From contig OY986435.1 of NCBI GenBank assembly GCA_963920525.1, forward strand, positions 275,922,848 through 275,986,847: 64,000 nucleotides of DNA. Reading direction: 5' to 3'. Position 1 is the first letter of the stretch. Every line of letters begins with the position of its first letter. This document shows positions 1-11,749 of this stretch, in pieces. The translations under genes were made by a program, and so were the position numbers. This DNA comes from Dichetophora obliterata. Taxonomy: Eukaryota > Arthropoda > Insecta > Diptera > Sciomyzidae. The notes under the pieces were generated by a model that ran no database searches, was not told where the DNA came from, and saw only the letters and a program-made list of their open reading frames with translations.

Positions 1-1215
1 ACTTCATTTTACAGTTACATCAAATAAATTCTTTCCCCATAACAGCAACAACATGAAGAATGTATACTATTCTCAGACAGTAAAAAAATTGCATTTTTTT
101 GAGTTAATAGTATAAATAAAAATTCATAAAATACTACGTGTTCATAGACGTTGTGCAAAAAACAAAAACTTAAAAAGTGTACCATTTTTAACAAATGCAG
201 ATTGCTGGAATTAGCTCAAAATGTTCTCACAAAAAAAGAAAAATGTATCGCTGAGGTCATTTCAAAATAATTTAAATATTTCTTTACAATAATTTTCAAA
301 TTTATGGTTAAACCAATTTATCACATTTCGTCCAATTTTTATCTCGGTTAGTTCAGATGAAAAATGCAAGCAATAATTCCGGCATGTCATTTTTATTTAA
401 TGGCATCCACAAAAAAAAAGAACTAGCCAAACATTATACACACACAAAAACACATACTTAAAACTACCTACAAAAATGTCATTAAATTGTATTAATTTCG
501 TAAAAAAACGCAAATAAAATTAATTAAAGACTAATGAAAAGAGACAGTTGCGGCTGCAACGAGAGGGAAAGCAATAGATACTGTCAGAGTGGTCAAGTAA
601 AGCTAGTATTTCACGCGGATTTTTTAATTTGTCACGCGATTTTATCACCGAATTCGTAATTCAAATTGAGTACATTTAGGTTTGACTATGCAAAAAAGCT
701 TAACCCTTATAGAGGCACTCAATTAAGCCGGAAAGATGAGTGTAGCTATTTTTTGTGTGGCTGTTATGGGTTAAGTATTTCGTAGGTTGTGTGCTTCGAT
801 ATTTGTTCTTTCTGATTATAGTGATAAATTAATAATAAAAAACATACAACAAAAAAAAATAATATAATGTGCGTAAAACGAAGCATTAATGAAAAGCCTT
901 GGTTTGTCGGGTTGTTAAATAAATTTGCTGATATGTATTTTTTGCAGTTTTTTGTTTTTTATTGTATGTGTTGTTGCGTATTTTTATTTATTAATATAAT
1001 AATTTTTTTATTAATGACTGCTTTTGTTTAATTTGCATTTTTATACGCAATCACAATAAATTATGTTGGCATTTTTATCAATTCATGCACTCACACGCAC
1101 ACAATCGACAAACACATAAACACACACACTCACACAATTGTATGACAATTGTTTGCCATTCTGCAACGATTGCAGCGCCATTTTAATTTTATTTCTTTGC
1201 AGCGTGTTTGTATTT

Positions 1216-1249
<34 letters not shown>

Positions 1250-2660
1250 CTAAAAATTGCATTATTCTGGTTGACCAAAACTTAACCAACATTTCACACA
1301 TGCACGGAATGAAATTAAAATAACGTAATCACACACTTTCACACAAGCTCACACATACCACACTCACGCACAAAATCAAACACTCACCGAGAAGCGTCTG
1401 TTGCGCACTCACGGATTTTTATAAAGTTATAAATAAACAGCAAAGTGCTGAAAGGAATTTACATTGCTTCATTAAAAATGCGTGCAAGGATAATTACGAC
1501 TTCTGCGCCAGCGAAACATAATGCAAAAAAAGTCTAAAAGCCTAAAAGCATGCTATAAAATTGCATGCACTCAAATTGATGCTGCGCAAGCATCATTTAT
1601 AAAAAAACAGTGCCACGCGCCGCAGCAGCAGCTAGTGGCTTGCTTTCAACGTAGCGCTGTAAAGTGTCATTTTTTTCTTCTGATCCTTTTCTATTGAATA
1701 CATATTTTCTTGACATGAAAGTTGACTCATGACAAATTCTAAATATTTTCTTTTTTTTCCTCCATTACTTTCCCATTACCAAGAACATTCAGTTCAGGTT
1801 TAGTTTAGCTTTCAAAAATCATTCATTTCCACTTCCAAAATCAAATATTTTAAAATATGAATTGCTATAAAACACACTTTGGTTTGAGGAACATATTTTT
1901 TGAGGAGCGCACGAGTTTGTCAACACTCTCCTAAAGGCACAATAACTGTCTAAGAGTGTAAACTTAAACTAATCAAATTTCAATATTTAAGCAAAGGTAA
2001 TGAGCGGCAACCAATATAACAAAGCTGCATTATTTATAATGCTGGATAGCACGATATTATTTTGAGATAGCCGATATTATTTTTAATAGCTACGTATAAA
2101 TTATTTAAAAATAACTAATTAAGATTTTTAAGATCAAATTTAAAAGGGGTTAACTAAAACTTACATAGAGTTTTAAAATAAAATTAATGCGTACACGGTT
2201 TAAAATTCATGCGTTCATCGGTTCAAAATCACTTTTATTATTATTATTATAACTATTACTACCGAATAAATGTACAGTAAGAACTGAGTTCTTTTGAAGT
2301 ACAACATAAATAAGTACATTCAATAAATTTTTATATAATAACAACAACTAAACTTATAAACTAACATGAATCAACTTTACTAGAGTAACATTATTTGTTA
2401 AATTTGAATTTATATAAAAGCAATTAAGAGCAAAATGAAATACTTAATAAAAAATAAAAAATTATGAATTAAGAAGTTTCAAAGAAATAAAGAATGAAAA
2501 TAAAGAGAGAAAATAAAAATTTAATTAGAGGAAAAATAAGTGAAGATAGCTTGCCTAGAAGTACTCTTTCTAGTGATTTCTATCAGTTCACGTGTCAGAG
2601 CATTCCGCAGTCTGATGGCGTTGATAAGAAATTAACAGGAAGCGTTTTGATCAGCTTATG
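1..2660. other. AT-rich stretch without a recognisable gene
   Basis: I see no coding region here. The sequence is AT-rich, with runs of CA/CACA-type simple sequence around 1083-1140 and 1330-1390, a GT microsatellite at 1218-1246 and a short CAG run near 1622. The small open frames across the CA/GT tracts only translate the repeat (poly-His/Thr or poly-Val/Cys) and I do not count them as genes. Intergenic or intronic fly DNA is the likeliest identity. Confidence 0.6.
1218..1246. repeat. (GT)n microsatellite
   Basis: An uninterrupted run of alternating G and T, about 14 units, flanked by looser CA/GT-rich sequence. It accounts for the short open frames on both strands at this place. Confidence 0.95.
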
Positions 2661-2679
2661 CATAGGACCCTGCTGGTCC

Positions 2680-4320
2680 AAATGATTTTAGGCCAATAAG
2701 TATTTTATCTCCTTTATCTAAGGTTTGTGAAAAGCTTATAAGCATTCAAATCAATAAGTTTCTTTCTGCAAAAAATCTTTTGTCGCCTTATCAATCTGGT
2801 TTTCGGGTGGGGCATGGGTGTGGTTCAGCAGTTGTACTGAATTTGATTATTACTCGATGATTTACGTCCTTAGTTTGATGCTGGATTATTGTCGCTACTT
2901 TGCCTATTAGATTTTTCAAAGGCTTTTGATAAAGTAAGTCACTCTTATTTATGTTATAAGCTTAAGTATCTTTTTGGGTATTCATCAAGTGCTGTGAGTT
3001 TTATTTCTTGTTATTTGTCGTACAGATCACAGAGAGTTAAAGTTGGTCAATTCCTTTCACGCCATAAGCCGGTCTTAAGTGGTGTTCCACAAGGCTCCAT
3101 TCTTGGACCTCTTCTCTTCACAATCTTTATTAATGACCTCTTTACTGTATGCAATCACGTTTCCTTACATGCTTACGCTGACGACATACAACTTTATCTT
3201 TCTAGTAGAATTGAACATTTAGATGAACTCTCAAGAAAATTTAATGCTGATCTATGTAGGATACATCAATGGGCGTGTAGTAATGGTCTTCAACTTAATG
3301 CTGTGAAATCTTATGTCTTACCTATCTGCAAAAATAAAACTTCTCTTGCTGCTGTCCCTGACTTATTTATTGGTACTAGCAAGCTTAATGTTGTGTCAAA
3401 AATTGTTAACCTTGGTTTTTGTCTTAATTCGTTCCTTTCTTGTACTGATCATGTTAATAATGTTGTCCAAAAAGTTTATTATATCCTACGTAACTTAATA
3501 ATGTTTGCCAACTCATGCACTATTGAATTAAAAAAATTACTAGTCAAGCAACTTATCATGCCCGTTATAACTTACTCTGAGATAGTATATAGTAAACTTA
3601 ATTCATCCTCTCAGCTGAAACTAAATATTGCTTTTAACTATGCCACGCGTTTTGTATATGGGTTGAACAAGTTTGATCATATTTCCGGCTTTAGAAATGC
3701 AATACTTGGTTGTAGCTTGATAGAGTATTTGAATGCTAGAAACTGCATCTACCTCCATAAAATTATTCACACTAAAACTCCTTATTATCTTTATGAAAAA
3801 TTACAGTTTAGTATATCCAGAAGATGTAACTTGCTTATTATCTCCAGACACGGCTCTCTTAATAGTTCAAATCTTTTTTCATTAATGCTGTAAGACTGTG
3901 GAATGCTTTGCCGCGTGGTTTAAGGAAAATAACTAGGGTAGAAACTTTCAGGCAATCTGTTCGTTCTCATTTTTCTGCTACTTAATTTCTGTTTTCTTTC
4001 CTTTTTTATATTCTATCTATCTTATATTTTTCTATCTTATAATTTAGTTCTAAGTGAATTAATATATGCAAAAATGTGTTAAAAATAAATTTATTTGTCT
4101 TAATGTTAGCTATAAGTCAGTTAGTCTGTTTTGCATTCTATTAAATTATATATTTTTCTTAGTACATAAGCATCACAAAGCCTTGCGCTAATTTAGGTTG
4201 TTGTTATGTATGCCCAATTTTGTTTATTATTAAGCATCCATTATACTGTAAAAGAACTTAGTTCTTATTTGTATTCATTTTCTCTATAATAATAAATAAA
4301 TAAATAAATATTAAAAAAAA
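2680..4320 (+). pseudogene. Decayed LINE (non-LTR retrotransposon): reverse transcriptase and 3' end
   Basis: This encodes most of a non-LTR reverse transcriptase, in three frames. A first block (2684-2858) has the NDFRPISILS and YQSGFRVGHG motifs and ends at a TGA. The main frame (2889-3893) has LLDFSKAFDKVSH, then GVPQGSILGPLLF, then the catalytic YADD near 3172-3183, and continues through the thumb region. A third frame (about 3885-3984) carries the usual AVRLWNALPRGLR tail ending at a TAA. The element therefore has at least two frameshifts, and the endonuclease half is missing, as in a 5'-truncated LINE. After a short AT-rich 3' UTR it ends in a TAAA-type simple repeat near 4288-4310, which is typical of LINE tails. 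No RNase H follows the RT. I place it near the CR1/Jockey-like groups by feel only. It is not functional. Confidence 0.85.
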
Positions 4321-4414
4321 TACAGTTTCGAGCATCAAGATATGATAATAAGCTGCACCCAAGTATGGTATTTTTAAAGCTAGACTGATGGTCAAACCAC
4401 GCAAGCCATATATA

Positions 4415-5656
4415 GGGTGTTTTTTATAGAGTAATACAACTTTGAGTTGGCATCACTGCTTTATTTGACCACCCATTTAACAGCTGATAGTTGCTTTTTG
4501 TTTAGTTTGCATTGACATTTTATTATGGATCGACTTACACCAGAGCAACGCGTGCAAATTGTGGAAATTTTTAATCAAAATAATGGTTCTGTTCGTCAAA
4601 CTTATCGTGCACTTCGTCCATTTTATGGCGTACATAATCGTCAGTCAGAGCTGCTAGTTCGAAGAACAATAGATCGTTTTCGGTCCACATTTACTGTTAC
4701 TGATAATGTGCATCCCGTGAGATGCCGAACAGTGCGCACTGAAGAATCTGTAGCCGCTGTACAGGAAAGCATTGAAGATGATCCTAATCAATCAATTCGT
4801 CGCCGTTCTCAGCAACTGGGGTTGTGTCCTTCCACTTTATGGAAGATTTTACGAAAAGATCTTGGCTTAAAACCTTTCAAGATTCAACTTGTGCAGGAAT
4901 TGAAGCCAAACGACCATTGTATGCGCCGCCAATTCGGCGAATGGGCTGAAGCACAAATTCATATTGATTTTGAATTTCCATGGAAAATTTTATTTTCCGA
5001 TGAAGCCCATTTTTGGTTGAATGGGTAAGTAAACAGAATTATCATATTTGGAGTGAGGAGAATCCACAAGCTTTTGTCGAAACACCATTACATCCACAGA
5101 AAATTACTGTTTGGTGCGCTTTATGGGCTGGCGGAGTCATTGGCCCCATATGTCTTCAAAAACGATGATGGTCAGAATGTTACTGTCAATGTTGAAGGGT
5201 ATAGAAACATGATTCGAAGTTTTTTCGTACCTCAATTAGCTGGCATTAATCTTGCTGATATGTGGTTCCAACAGGACGGAGCCACATGCCACACTGCGGG
5301 CGCTACAATTGATTTACTCAAGGAAACTTTTGACGAAAAAATAATTTCACGAAATGGCCCAATTAATTGGCCCCCAAGATCGTGTGATTTAACCCAATTG
5401 GATTATTTTCTTTGGGGTTATGTAAAGTCACTTGTCTATGTCGATAAACCACAAAAAAAAAAACACCTGGAAATCAACATTCGAAGAGTTATCGGCGAGA
5501 TACGGCCGCAAATGCTGCGAAAAGTTTGTGAACAATTGGTGTTCCAGGTTGCGCCTTGTACGCGCCAGCCGTGGCATCCACATGGAAGTCATATTTAAAC
5601 ATTAATTACTATGTTTTATTATGATTTAAACTTGTATCACTCTATAAAAAACACCC
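4415..5656 (+). mobile_element. rosa-like mariner (DD41D) DNA transposon, complete ends, inactive
   Basis: The element is bounded by inverted repeats. The left end reads GGGTGTTTTTTATAGAGTAA. The right end is its reverse complement, with one difference in the first 20 bases and further matches inward. A TA precedes the left end; the right flank has TT, one change from the expected TA duplication. The 1242-bp body holds a single transposase gene, now frameshifted. Size, ends and transposase match the Tc1/mariner superfamily. The spacing of the last two catalytic aspartates is 41 residues, which is the signature of the rosa family first described from a Ceratitis fly. Confidence 0.9.
4525..5604 (+). 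pseudogene. Frameshifted DD41D mariner transposase
   Basis: This would catalyse cut-and-paste transposition. The first 167 codons (4525-5028) hold the paired helix-turn-helix DNA-binding region, starting MDRLTPEQRVQIVEIFNQNN, and the first catalytic aspartate in LFSDEAHFWLNG. A base loss just after this motif stops the frame at 5026-5028. The protein resumes in another frame (QNYHIWSEENPQ, 5034-5140), and an extra C near 5142 shifts it again. The second aspartate lies in WFQQDGATCHTA and the third in LTQLDYFLWGY, 41 residues apart. A long A run near 5452-5462 and a further shift near 5525 disturb the C-terminus, whose family-like ending is in a third frame and stops at about 5604. There are at least three disabling indels, so it is dead, but the DDD triad itself is still visible. 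Confidence 0.9.
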
Positions 5657-6126
5657 TTGTATGATTTAATGCTGTTCAGAGATTAAACAGCAGAGATTAA
5701 AAAGCTGACCAAACTACTTCAAATTAATAATAAATTCTTAAATTACATAGCGTTTAGCATAATTATAATCCTCCTGCCATTTTAACTGAGAGGACGAGTC
5801 GAGCCTTCTTGTATGTACCAACTCTGCATACATTGACGTAGAAAGCGAGGGAAAAGGGGGCAGTTACCCCCCGTTTATTTAGCTAGATAAACAATTTCAA
5901 AAGAAAACTTCAAAAGTTATTGAAAATATCAGTTTTTTTTTACAACGATAATATTTTTATATCTTATATTTTGCTCTTCTTTCTCTCTTCTTCATAAGCA
6001 TGCTTTCGGATAACCATTTTCTTTCTCTGTGTTTGCAAAAAGATAGAACAAAATGTAGAGTTTCTACTGCAATTCCAATTTGAAAAAATCTTTTTGCTTT
6101 GTTGCTTGTTACTTGTTGCTTTGGTT

Positions 6127-6342
6127 TTGACTGTGCCTGCATCAGCAGCTCCATCTGAGCGTTCTTTTAGTGTACTAAGATGACTTAAAACGTATCTTCG
6201 AGCAACTATGACACAGAAACGACTCATTCATGCTGTACTTATACACATTCACAAAGATAAAACCGAAGAATTGAATTTGATGGAGGTGGTGAAAGAGTTT
6301 GTTTCTCGCAAGGACAGAAAGAAACATTTTGGAAGACTTTAA
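6127..6342 (+). pseudogene. hAT transposase C-terminal dimerisation domain fragment (outer element)
   Basis: Translating 6127-6342 gives a stretch with APSERSFSVLR, one in-frame TGA, then LKTYLRATMTQKRLIHAVL and a natural TAA. This is the hAT family C-terminal dimerisation motif, of the type seen in ZMYM1/52-kDa-repressor-like proteins. Only this last block remains; the catalytic core and the zinc finger are gone. The in-frame stop and the lost N-terminal region make it a pseudogene. Confidence 0.8.
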
Positions 6343-6723
6343 ATTGATATAAATTTTAGTACCTTATCGCATTTAAGCCGATATACCTAGTCTTGCTTTA
6401 TTAAAGCAACAATTATTTTTTATATTTTCATATTACCATATGAAATATCCTTTAAAAAATTATCTCTAATATCGAAATTCGAAACACGGTTGCCACTTTG
6501 GAACAATTGTACCAAAATTGGTACATTTATTTTAATTTACTTACAAGGTACCTTGGTACATTATTTTCCGAGTTGGTACATTTTGTAAAAGATTTACAAT
6601 TTAACAACTCGTTACAAAAAGCGAAATTTTGTAGCACTGGAGAAATGTTCAGACCTATGTTTAGTGGAACTTTCATTGCATTAAGTTCTAAAAGTTGAAA
6701 GCTAACATGCTTTTCTTGTCATA

Positions 6724-6977
6724 TATCTGTGGTCACAAGGAATAATGACTTAACTCAAAATATCGTAAAAAAGCGATATGGAATTTACTTTATTGACAAT
6801 TTTTGAAAGTATGCAGATTTTCATATTTTACCCAAAATTGATCATCACTTATGTCTGCACATATTTTGTTTGTAACGGTTCATATATTTCAAAAAATGGG
6901 TCGTAATTCGTGCAATTAAAATATCGTTTTTTACGATACTTTGAGTTTAGTCATTATTCCTTGTGACCACAGATATA
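6724..6977. mobile_element. Palindromic MITE nested in the inner hAT
   Basis: The two ends are near-perfect inverted copies over roughly 55 bases, starting ATATATCTGTGGTCACAAGG on the left and reappearing inverted around 6920-6977. There is no coding capacity and the length is about 250 bp. The TATA at each border allows a TA target duplication, but the precise edge is uncertain. This is the third level of nesting at this site. Confidence 0.75.
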
Positions 6978-7017
6978 TTAAAAAACACATTTTTTGAGAC
7001 ACTTTTTGAGACTTAAG

Positions 7018-7205
7018 GATTTTTTGTGAGAGTTTCCACTAAAGCAGAAAAATATCTCCAACAAGAAAGTGTTTCTCTTATTACCAAAGATATTTTAAAA
7101 CAAATTAAAGACAAGTTCGATTTAGGTAAAGAAGATCTAAATGTTTTGAATATAATAACATCTTCACAAGTTATGTCAGAAAACAAAATTTCTTTATTGC
7201 CATAA
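7018..7205 (+). pseudogene. hAT transposase interior fragment (inner element)
   Basis: An open stretch on the + strand, in the frame giving VSTKAEKYLQQESVSLITKD and ending SLLP-stop, runs without internal stops for about 62 codons. It has no start of its own. Its position ahead of the recognisable C-terminal hAT block at 7330-7575 suggests it is part of the same transposase, separated by deletion. I assign it by context rather than by a diagnostic motif. Confidence 0.45.
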
Positions 7206-7329
7206 TTCAATAATTCATACTAAAATATCATCTCATAAATTGCTACCCTGACGTTATTGTGATTTAGAGGAATCTTGTTCAGGTTTCAAATATTAGTTTT
7301 TAAAATTGTAATGACGTTGGGAAAAAATT

Positions 7330-7575
7330 TTGGTATTTTGCGAAAAAGTCTGGGTCGTGAAGAATGGATTGGGGGAAATTGGTTTTAATGATTTTATCAA
7401 TTTTGTAAATAATCTGATGTGCCTTCCACACAGCTCAGCAGCTGCTAAACCAATATTTTTTTATTTTAGCCAAATTAAAACTAAGCTTAGAAATAAATTG
7501 GAATGTAAAACACTTAACAACATAAAGCTCTCTAAAAAATTGTGTGTCGAACGCAATAAATCTAATTATATTTAG
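7330..7575 (+). pseudogene. hAT transposase C-terminal fragment (inner element)
   Basis: This frame contains KNGLGEIGFNDFINFVNNLM followed by CLPHSSAAAKPIF and IKTKLRNKLECKTL. The LPHSSAAAxxIFS...IKTKxRNxL pattern is the C-terminal dimerisation segment of a distinct hAT lineage, different from the APSERSFS type in the outer element. The catalytic core is missing, so this is the remnant of an internally deleted, non-autonomous copy. Confidence 0.7.
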
Positions 7576-7950
7576 CCAGCAAAGGAACTATTTTGATGTA
7601 TTTATTGTTTTGTTAATAGCGTATAACATAACTTATTATTTTTGTTATGTTTGGTATGTAAACAGATATACTCCAGTGAATTATTATAATAAATGTTATC
7701 AAATTATTATATTAAAAAAAAATTGGTACATTTTTTTCCTGTTTGGTACATTTTTTCGGAGAATTTGGTACAACAAAAAATAAGCAAGTGGCAAACATGA
7801 TTGGAAAAGCTTTTAAAAATAATAAAATTTTAATATTTTTTATTTAGTTTTATATTTTTTTTATTTTGAAATTTTGGTGATTTTTTTTTTGCACCCCCAT
7901 TCGTACTGTCCCCCCAGATGAAATTAGCTTCCGACGCGCTTGTCTGCATA

Positions 7951-8875
7951 ACTTATCATAGTTAAGACCAACTCAACCACCAACTTCCGTCTTTTATTGA
8001 CAGGAGTCGCATAAGTAGGTATTCTTAAATTACTCAGGACATAATACCTACTGCAATTTTTTTAAGTAATAAGTACAAATTTATTTCTACTGCAAATTGA
8101 ATGTAATGCAGATTGAATTTCGATATCAGTAAAAATACAATTTTACTGGTACTGCAAAGTGCCCATCTTTGCGTTCAACGAAACAGCTGTTTAGTCTGCT
8201 TGATTGTTTGCTCTGCAAAGATTTTGTTATTGTTTCAACCTGTTGCTTCACCAACTTATTTGGCATTAAGCTAAAATATAATTCTAAAAAATTAATAATT
8301 TTTTAAAATGATAAATAAATTGTAATGAAAATATGCCATCATTAATTTTTCAAAGCTATAAAAAACAAAAAATACATCTGCAAGAACTTCTCACAAACTT
8401 TCTAGAAGAAACAATGACTCGAGCATATATAAACTTTCTTTTGCAGTCGTAAATATGTTCTTGATTTTCATTAAACAAAATAGAACAGATAAAAAATTCT
8501 GCTACGAGCTGGATTTACGCTGAATTAATTTTGAAGAGATATAATTTCTTTTGATTACTTTCAATGTTTTTTATATGAAAAATATGCTTAATAGCTGGAA
8601 ACAGGTCTTATGAGAGATAATGTAACAAAATAAAAATTGTATTAAAATTTACAAATAATTTACATATTGACATATAAAACTATTTCGATATATGTATTTC
8701 TTAAAATATTTTCATTTGCCATATTATTTGGTTGGAATAAGGTTAAAAATGTAGGCCTAAATTTTGAACCGAAAATTTCTGAAATTTTTATATACATATC
8801 TTTAGATACACAAGGCTTGTTTTATGTCTCATGTCGTATATCAAATTTCTACAAAATAAGACACATGTGAGCATC
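7951..8875. other. No gene seen
   Basis: AT-rich sequence between the hAT nest and the next MITE. The only longer open frame (8667-8870, 67 codons) is hydrophobic low-complexity translation of AT-rich DNA with no recognisable motif. Confidence 0.5.
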
Positions 8876-8878
8876 TTA

Positions 8879-9250
8879 AGGCCCAACCAAAATAGACGTT
8901 TTGCTCCGTAACGAGTAAAAACGTAAGTATTCGGTTAAATACATAAAAATGTTGTTACCCAAAATGAGCAAACGTAACTGAACGAAACTAAACGAAACAG
9001 TTTGACAAGACGTATTATTCCGTAAGAAGCGAACTGATAGCGTAGCAACTCGTCAACAACAGCTGTGCAGGTTGCGTTTTTATTTTATTTTCATCAATTT
9101 CTTTCAACTTCGCCATTATTTAACTCATTTTTCACAAATCTTTATTAAAAATTACAAAAAGCACAATATAAATAAATAAATAAATAATACTCGATTGCCT
9201 ACTGATCGCCAAAATGCTATTGTATCGTTTCGTCTATTTTGGTTGGGCCT
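8879..9250. mobile_element. MITE with TTA target duplication (PIF/Harbinger-like)
   Basis: The inverted ends are AGGCCCAACCAAAATAGACG on the left and its exact reverse complement on the right. Each end abuts a TTA (8876-8878 and 9251-9253). A 372-bp non-coding element with a 3-bp TTA/TAA target fits Tourist-like, PIF/Harbinger-mobilised MITEs. Confidence 0.85.
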
Positions 9251-9253
9251 TTA

Positions 9254-11740
9254 GTCGTTGTATCGTTGTACATATGTCATATTTCTACCACATAAATTAG
9301 CAAATATGTTTTTAATTCGCTTTTTTCCAACTTAATTTACCTGAATATCGTAGTTTGATTCAATGTTGCCGGTGTTTATTGCAGAAACTTCAACACAAAT
9401 AATACAGAAAAAGTAAACAAACACAGCTGATAGATAGAAACTCTCAATAAACATAGCTCGCTTGCAGGGTTGTATTTGTCGTATCTAAATTTTGCATGTG
9501 AAACAACAAAAATACGACAATTTTATATACAATCACACAGTTTAATCCAAATTTTTTTTTGTGGCTTCATGGAAACTCGCAGCCTAAACTTATAGCATTA
9601 CGCTTCAGTATACGAGTATATACGTCAGTCATTGAATACCGCTAGTGTTTTTAATTTTACAGCTGAATTAAATTCAAGCCGATTTCGCCTTTCAACTGAA
9701 AAGCAATACAAATTATCACCGAACAAATGCCAATATTGCCAATTAACTTAAATTTACGAATAACTAAATGACAATGAATATATGAGTGTGTGTGTGTGTG
9801 TGTGAATGCGAATCAGTGTATGTGCGCACAAAAGAGGCAACGTTTCGATTGAAACCGGAATCCAGCACACGCTTTAGTGGTAAATCAGATTCTTTGAAGC
9901 CATGGCTCGCAATACCATCGATGTTGCCACAAAAAGCGAACGAAACTCAATATAAAAGGCAGCGCGAATGCGGCGCATTAACGATGGTCGGTTTGGTTGA
10001 ATGTCGGCCTGTCGTCCTGTCGGCTGTCTGCTTGGTGCAGCTTGCAGAGCATATCAGGTCAGGCGATGGCGTTTGGCGGGTGGAGGAGCAGCAGGTGTGG
10101 ATTGAATGAATGAGCTGCATTATACTTTGAAACGCGGAAAATGCGCGGGTTACAAAAATATTTACATGACACTCGCAACCGCTGTGTTAAAGTGTGACAT
10201 TGTTGTTGTTTTTGTTGCTGTTGATGCTTGGCATGGATAATGACGATGATGAACCTGCTGCAATGGAGCTTCCTACGGTTGGGCCAAGTTGGCCTTGATG
10301 TTCATGTGGTTGTTGTTATTATTGTAATTGATGATAGCCGAAAGCTTTTAGTATTCAGCATTGCCAAAGAGCGGGTTGCTAGCGGATAAAAAAATAGCAA
10401 CAACAAAAACGCCAATGGTTGAATTTGATACTCAATGCTTGTGTCAGCATTATCATCGTCATCGTCATCATCATTATCATCATTGACAACGTCAATAGCA
10501 TTCGTGTTGTTTTTGTAAGTGGCACACTAAATCCGCACGCCTTTGTGTAAGCATATCCGGTTGCGGCTAAAGGATCTGTTGAAGCGATCTGATTTATTTT
10601 TTTTAATTTTTTTTCAACAGCCTTTGCGTGTCCTTGCGTACTATGCTGGTTACTTGTGCTGCTGAAGTACTTGCTCAGTTTTGTGCCTTTGATGTTTCAT
10701 CGAGGTAGGGCAGTTTTAAATTGCATACATTTAGGCGTCAAGGACGTGCACTTATTAATAATATGTAGCTACTATTTGATAGCAAATATAAAGTGAAGTA
10801 TGTGGGTCTAGCTACTAGAATGTGGCTATATAATGTGCAAAAGCTTGTTGTTGTTGATGAACTGAATTATTGGTTTCAGGATCTGGTCACTTTGTAAAGC
10901 CAATATAAAAGGAAAGGGTTAAATTTAAAAAGTATTTTTTTTCTTATGTGTTTTACTAGACATTAAAACAAATTTTGTTTATAGATTTATTCAAATTTTA
11001 CAAAAGTTTGTATTTATATTTTCAAATAAAAAATATTAATAATTAAACGCTGAAACATTTAAGTCTATAGTCTAGCAAACAAACGTAAAAAATTTAAACT
11101 TATCTTAACCTTTTTATTTACTAATAACCTTTTTTTTATTTCAGACATAAAACTTGGAAGATTTTAATGGCGGATCAATACATCATCGCAGAACGAGCTA
11201 AAATTGTGTTATTTTTTTAGAATAATAAAACACAGGTCAATTAAAGTCATTCAATGCTCATCATTTGATCAGGGGTTTTAACTTTTCGCTTACTTTGAAC
11301 AATTAAAAGTTTTTGAAAAATTTCAGATAGTGTTGCGATTCCATTCTTATTAAAATAAAAGTAATATGAAAGCTGCAACAACCAAAACTATAAGAAACGT
11401 GACGCGAAGGAAATGTCAAAATAATAGTCCACCCTAGATTAAACAATATATATGCGTGTCGATAAGGAATAATCGCTTAAGTTGACTTAAGACAATACTG
11501 AGTTATTAATGTAGTTGTGTTCCACACATAAAGAACTATAAACAAACATAATCTGGAGCTTTTAACATGACCTTAGCCAAAGTTATGACACAAAAACAAA
11601 ACAACCTTTCATAGAACTCACATGGCGTTAAAATAATTTCTTAACCAAAAACTTAAAAACTTAGCGCGCTTGATTGCCTTGCAAAGGTTCGCATTGGATA
11701 CTTTTTAGGTATTTGACTCGGTCCTAGGATTCTGACCCAT
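9254..11740. other. Non-coding region with simple repeats; no supported gene
   Basis: There is a GT microsatellite at 9785-9804 and clusters of GTTGTT, ATCGTC and TCATCA trinucleotides near 10200-10500. 9780-10120 is noticeably more GC-rich than its surroundings and holds a 107-codon open frame (9786-10109) that begins inside the GT repeat. I recognise no domain in it and do not call it a gene. The simple-repeat style resembles fly introns or upstream regulatory DNA. Confidence 0.45.
9951..9957 (+). promoter_or_regulatory. Possible TATA box
   Basis: The sequence TATAAAAGGC at 9951-9960 is a consensus TATA box and lies inside the local GC-richer island. No convincing initiator, downstream element or coding exon could be tied to it, so a chance match is quite possible. 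Confidence 0.2.
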
Positions 11741-11749
11741 AATTCTTAA

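Larger units (their letters stand above)
6485..7799 (+). mobile_element. Inner hAT element nested in the outer hAT
   Basis: The inverted ends are CACGGTTGCCACTT (left) and CATGTTTGCCACTT (right, read inward). Repeated subterminal TTGGTACATTTT motifs lie at both ends (6514-6585 and 7724-7771). The flanking octamers are ATTCGAAA (6477-6484) and ATTGGAAA (7800-7807), 7 of 8 identical, consistent with an aged hAT target duplication. Two coding remnants lie inside (about 7018-7205 and 7330-7575), along with a palindromic MITE. It sits wholly inside 5831-7942, so it inserted later than the outer element. Confidence 0.85.
5831..7942 (+). mobile_element. Outer hAT transposon relic with perfect 8-bp target duplication
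   Basis: The ends are imperfect inverted repeats. The left end begins CATTGACGTAGAAAGC. The right end, read inward, begins CAAGCGCGTCGGAAGC. Both resemble the CAGTGGCGTAG-type ends of hAT elements of the zinc-finger MYM/TTF kind. The 8 bases on either side are identical (TCTGCATA at 5823-5830 and 7943-7950), the target duplication expected for hAT. Most of its length is a second hAT inserted at 6485-7799. Without it the outer element is only about 0.8 kb and keeps just the C-terminal end of its transposase. Confidence 0.85.

Noticed and set aside
2494..2685. A 63-codon frame just before the first LINE
   Set aside because: It runs out of frame into the NDFRPIS motif and has no domain. It is probably just AT-rich sequence at the truncated LINE edge.
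9786..10109. A 107-codon open frame in a GC-richer island
   Set aside because: It starts inside a GT microsatellite (Val/Cys repeats) and has no known motif or clear promoter. The nearby TATA-like site alone is not enough to call a gene.
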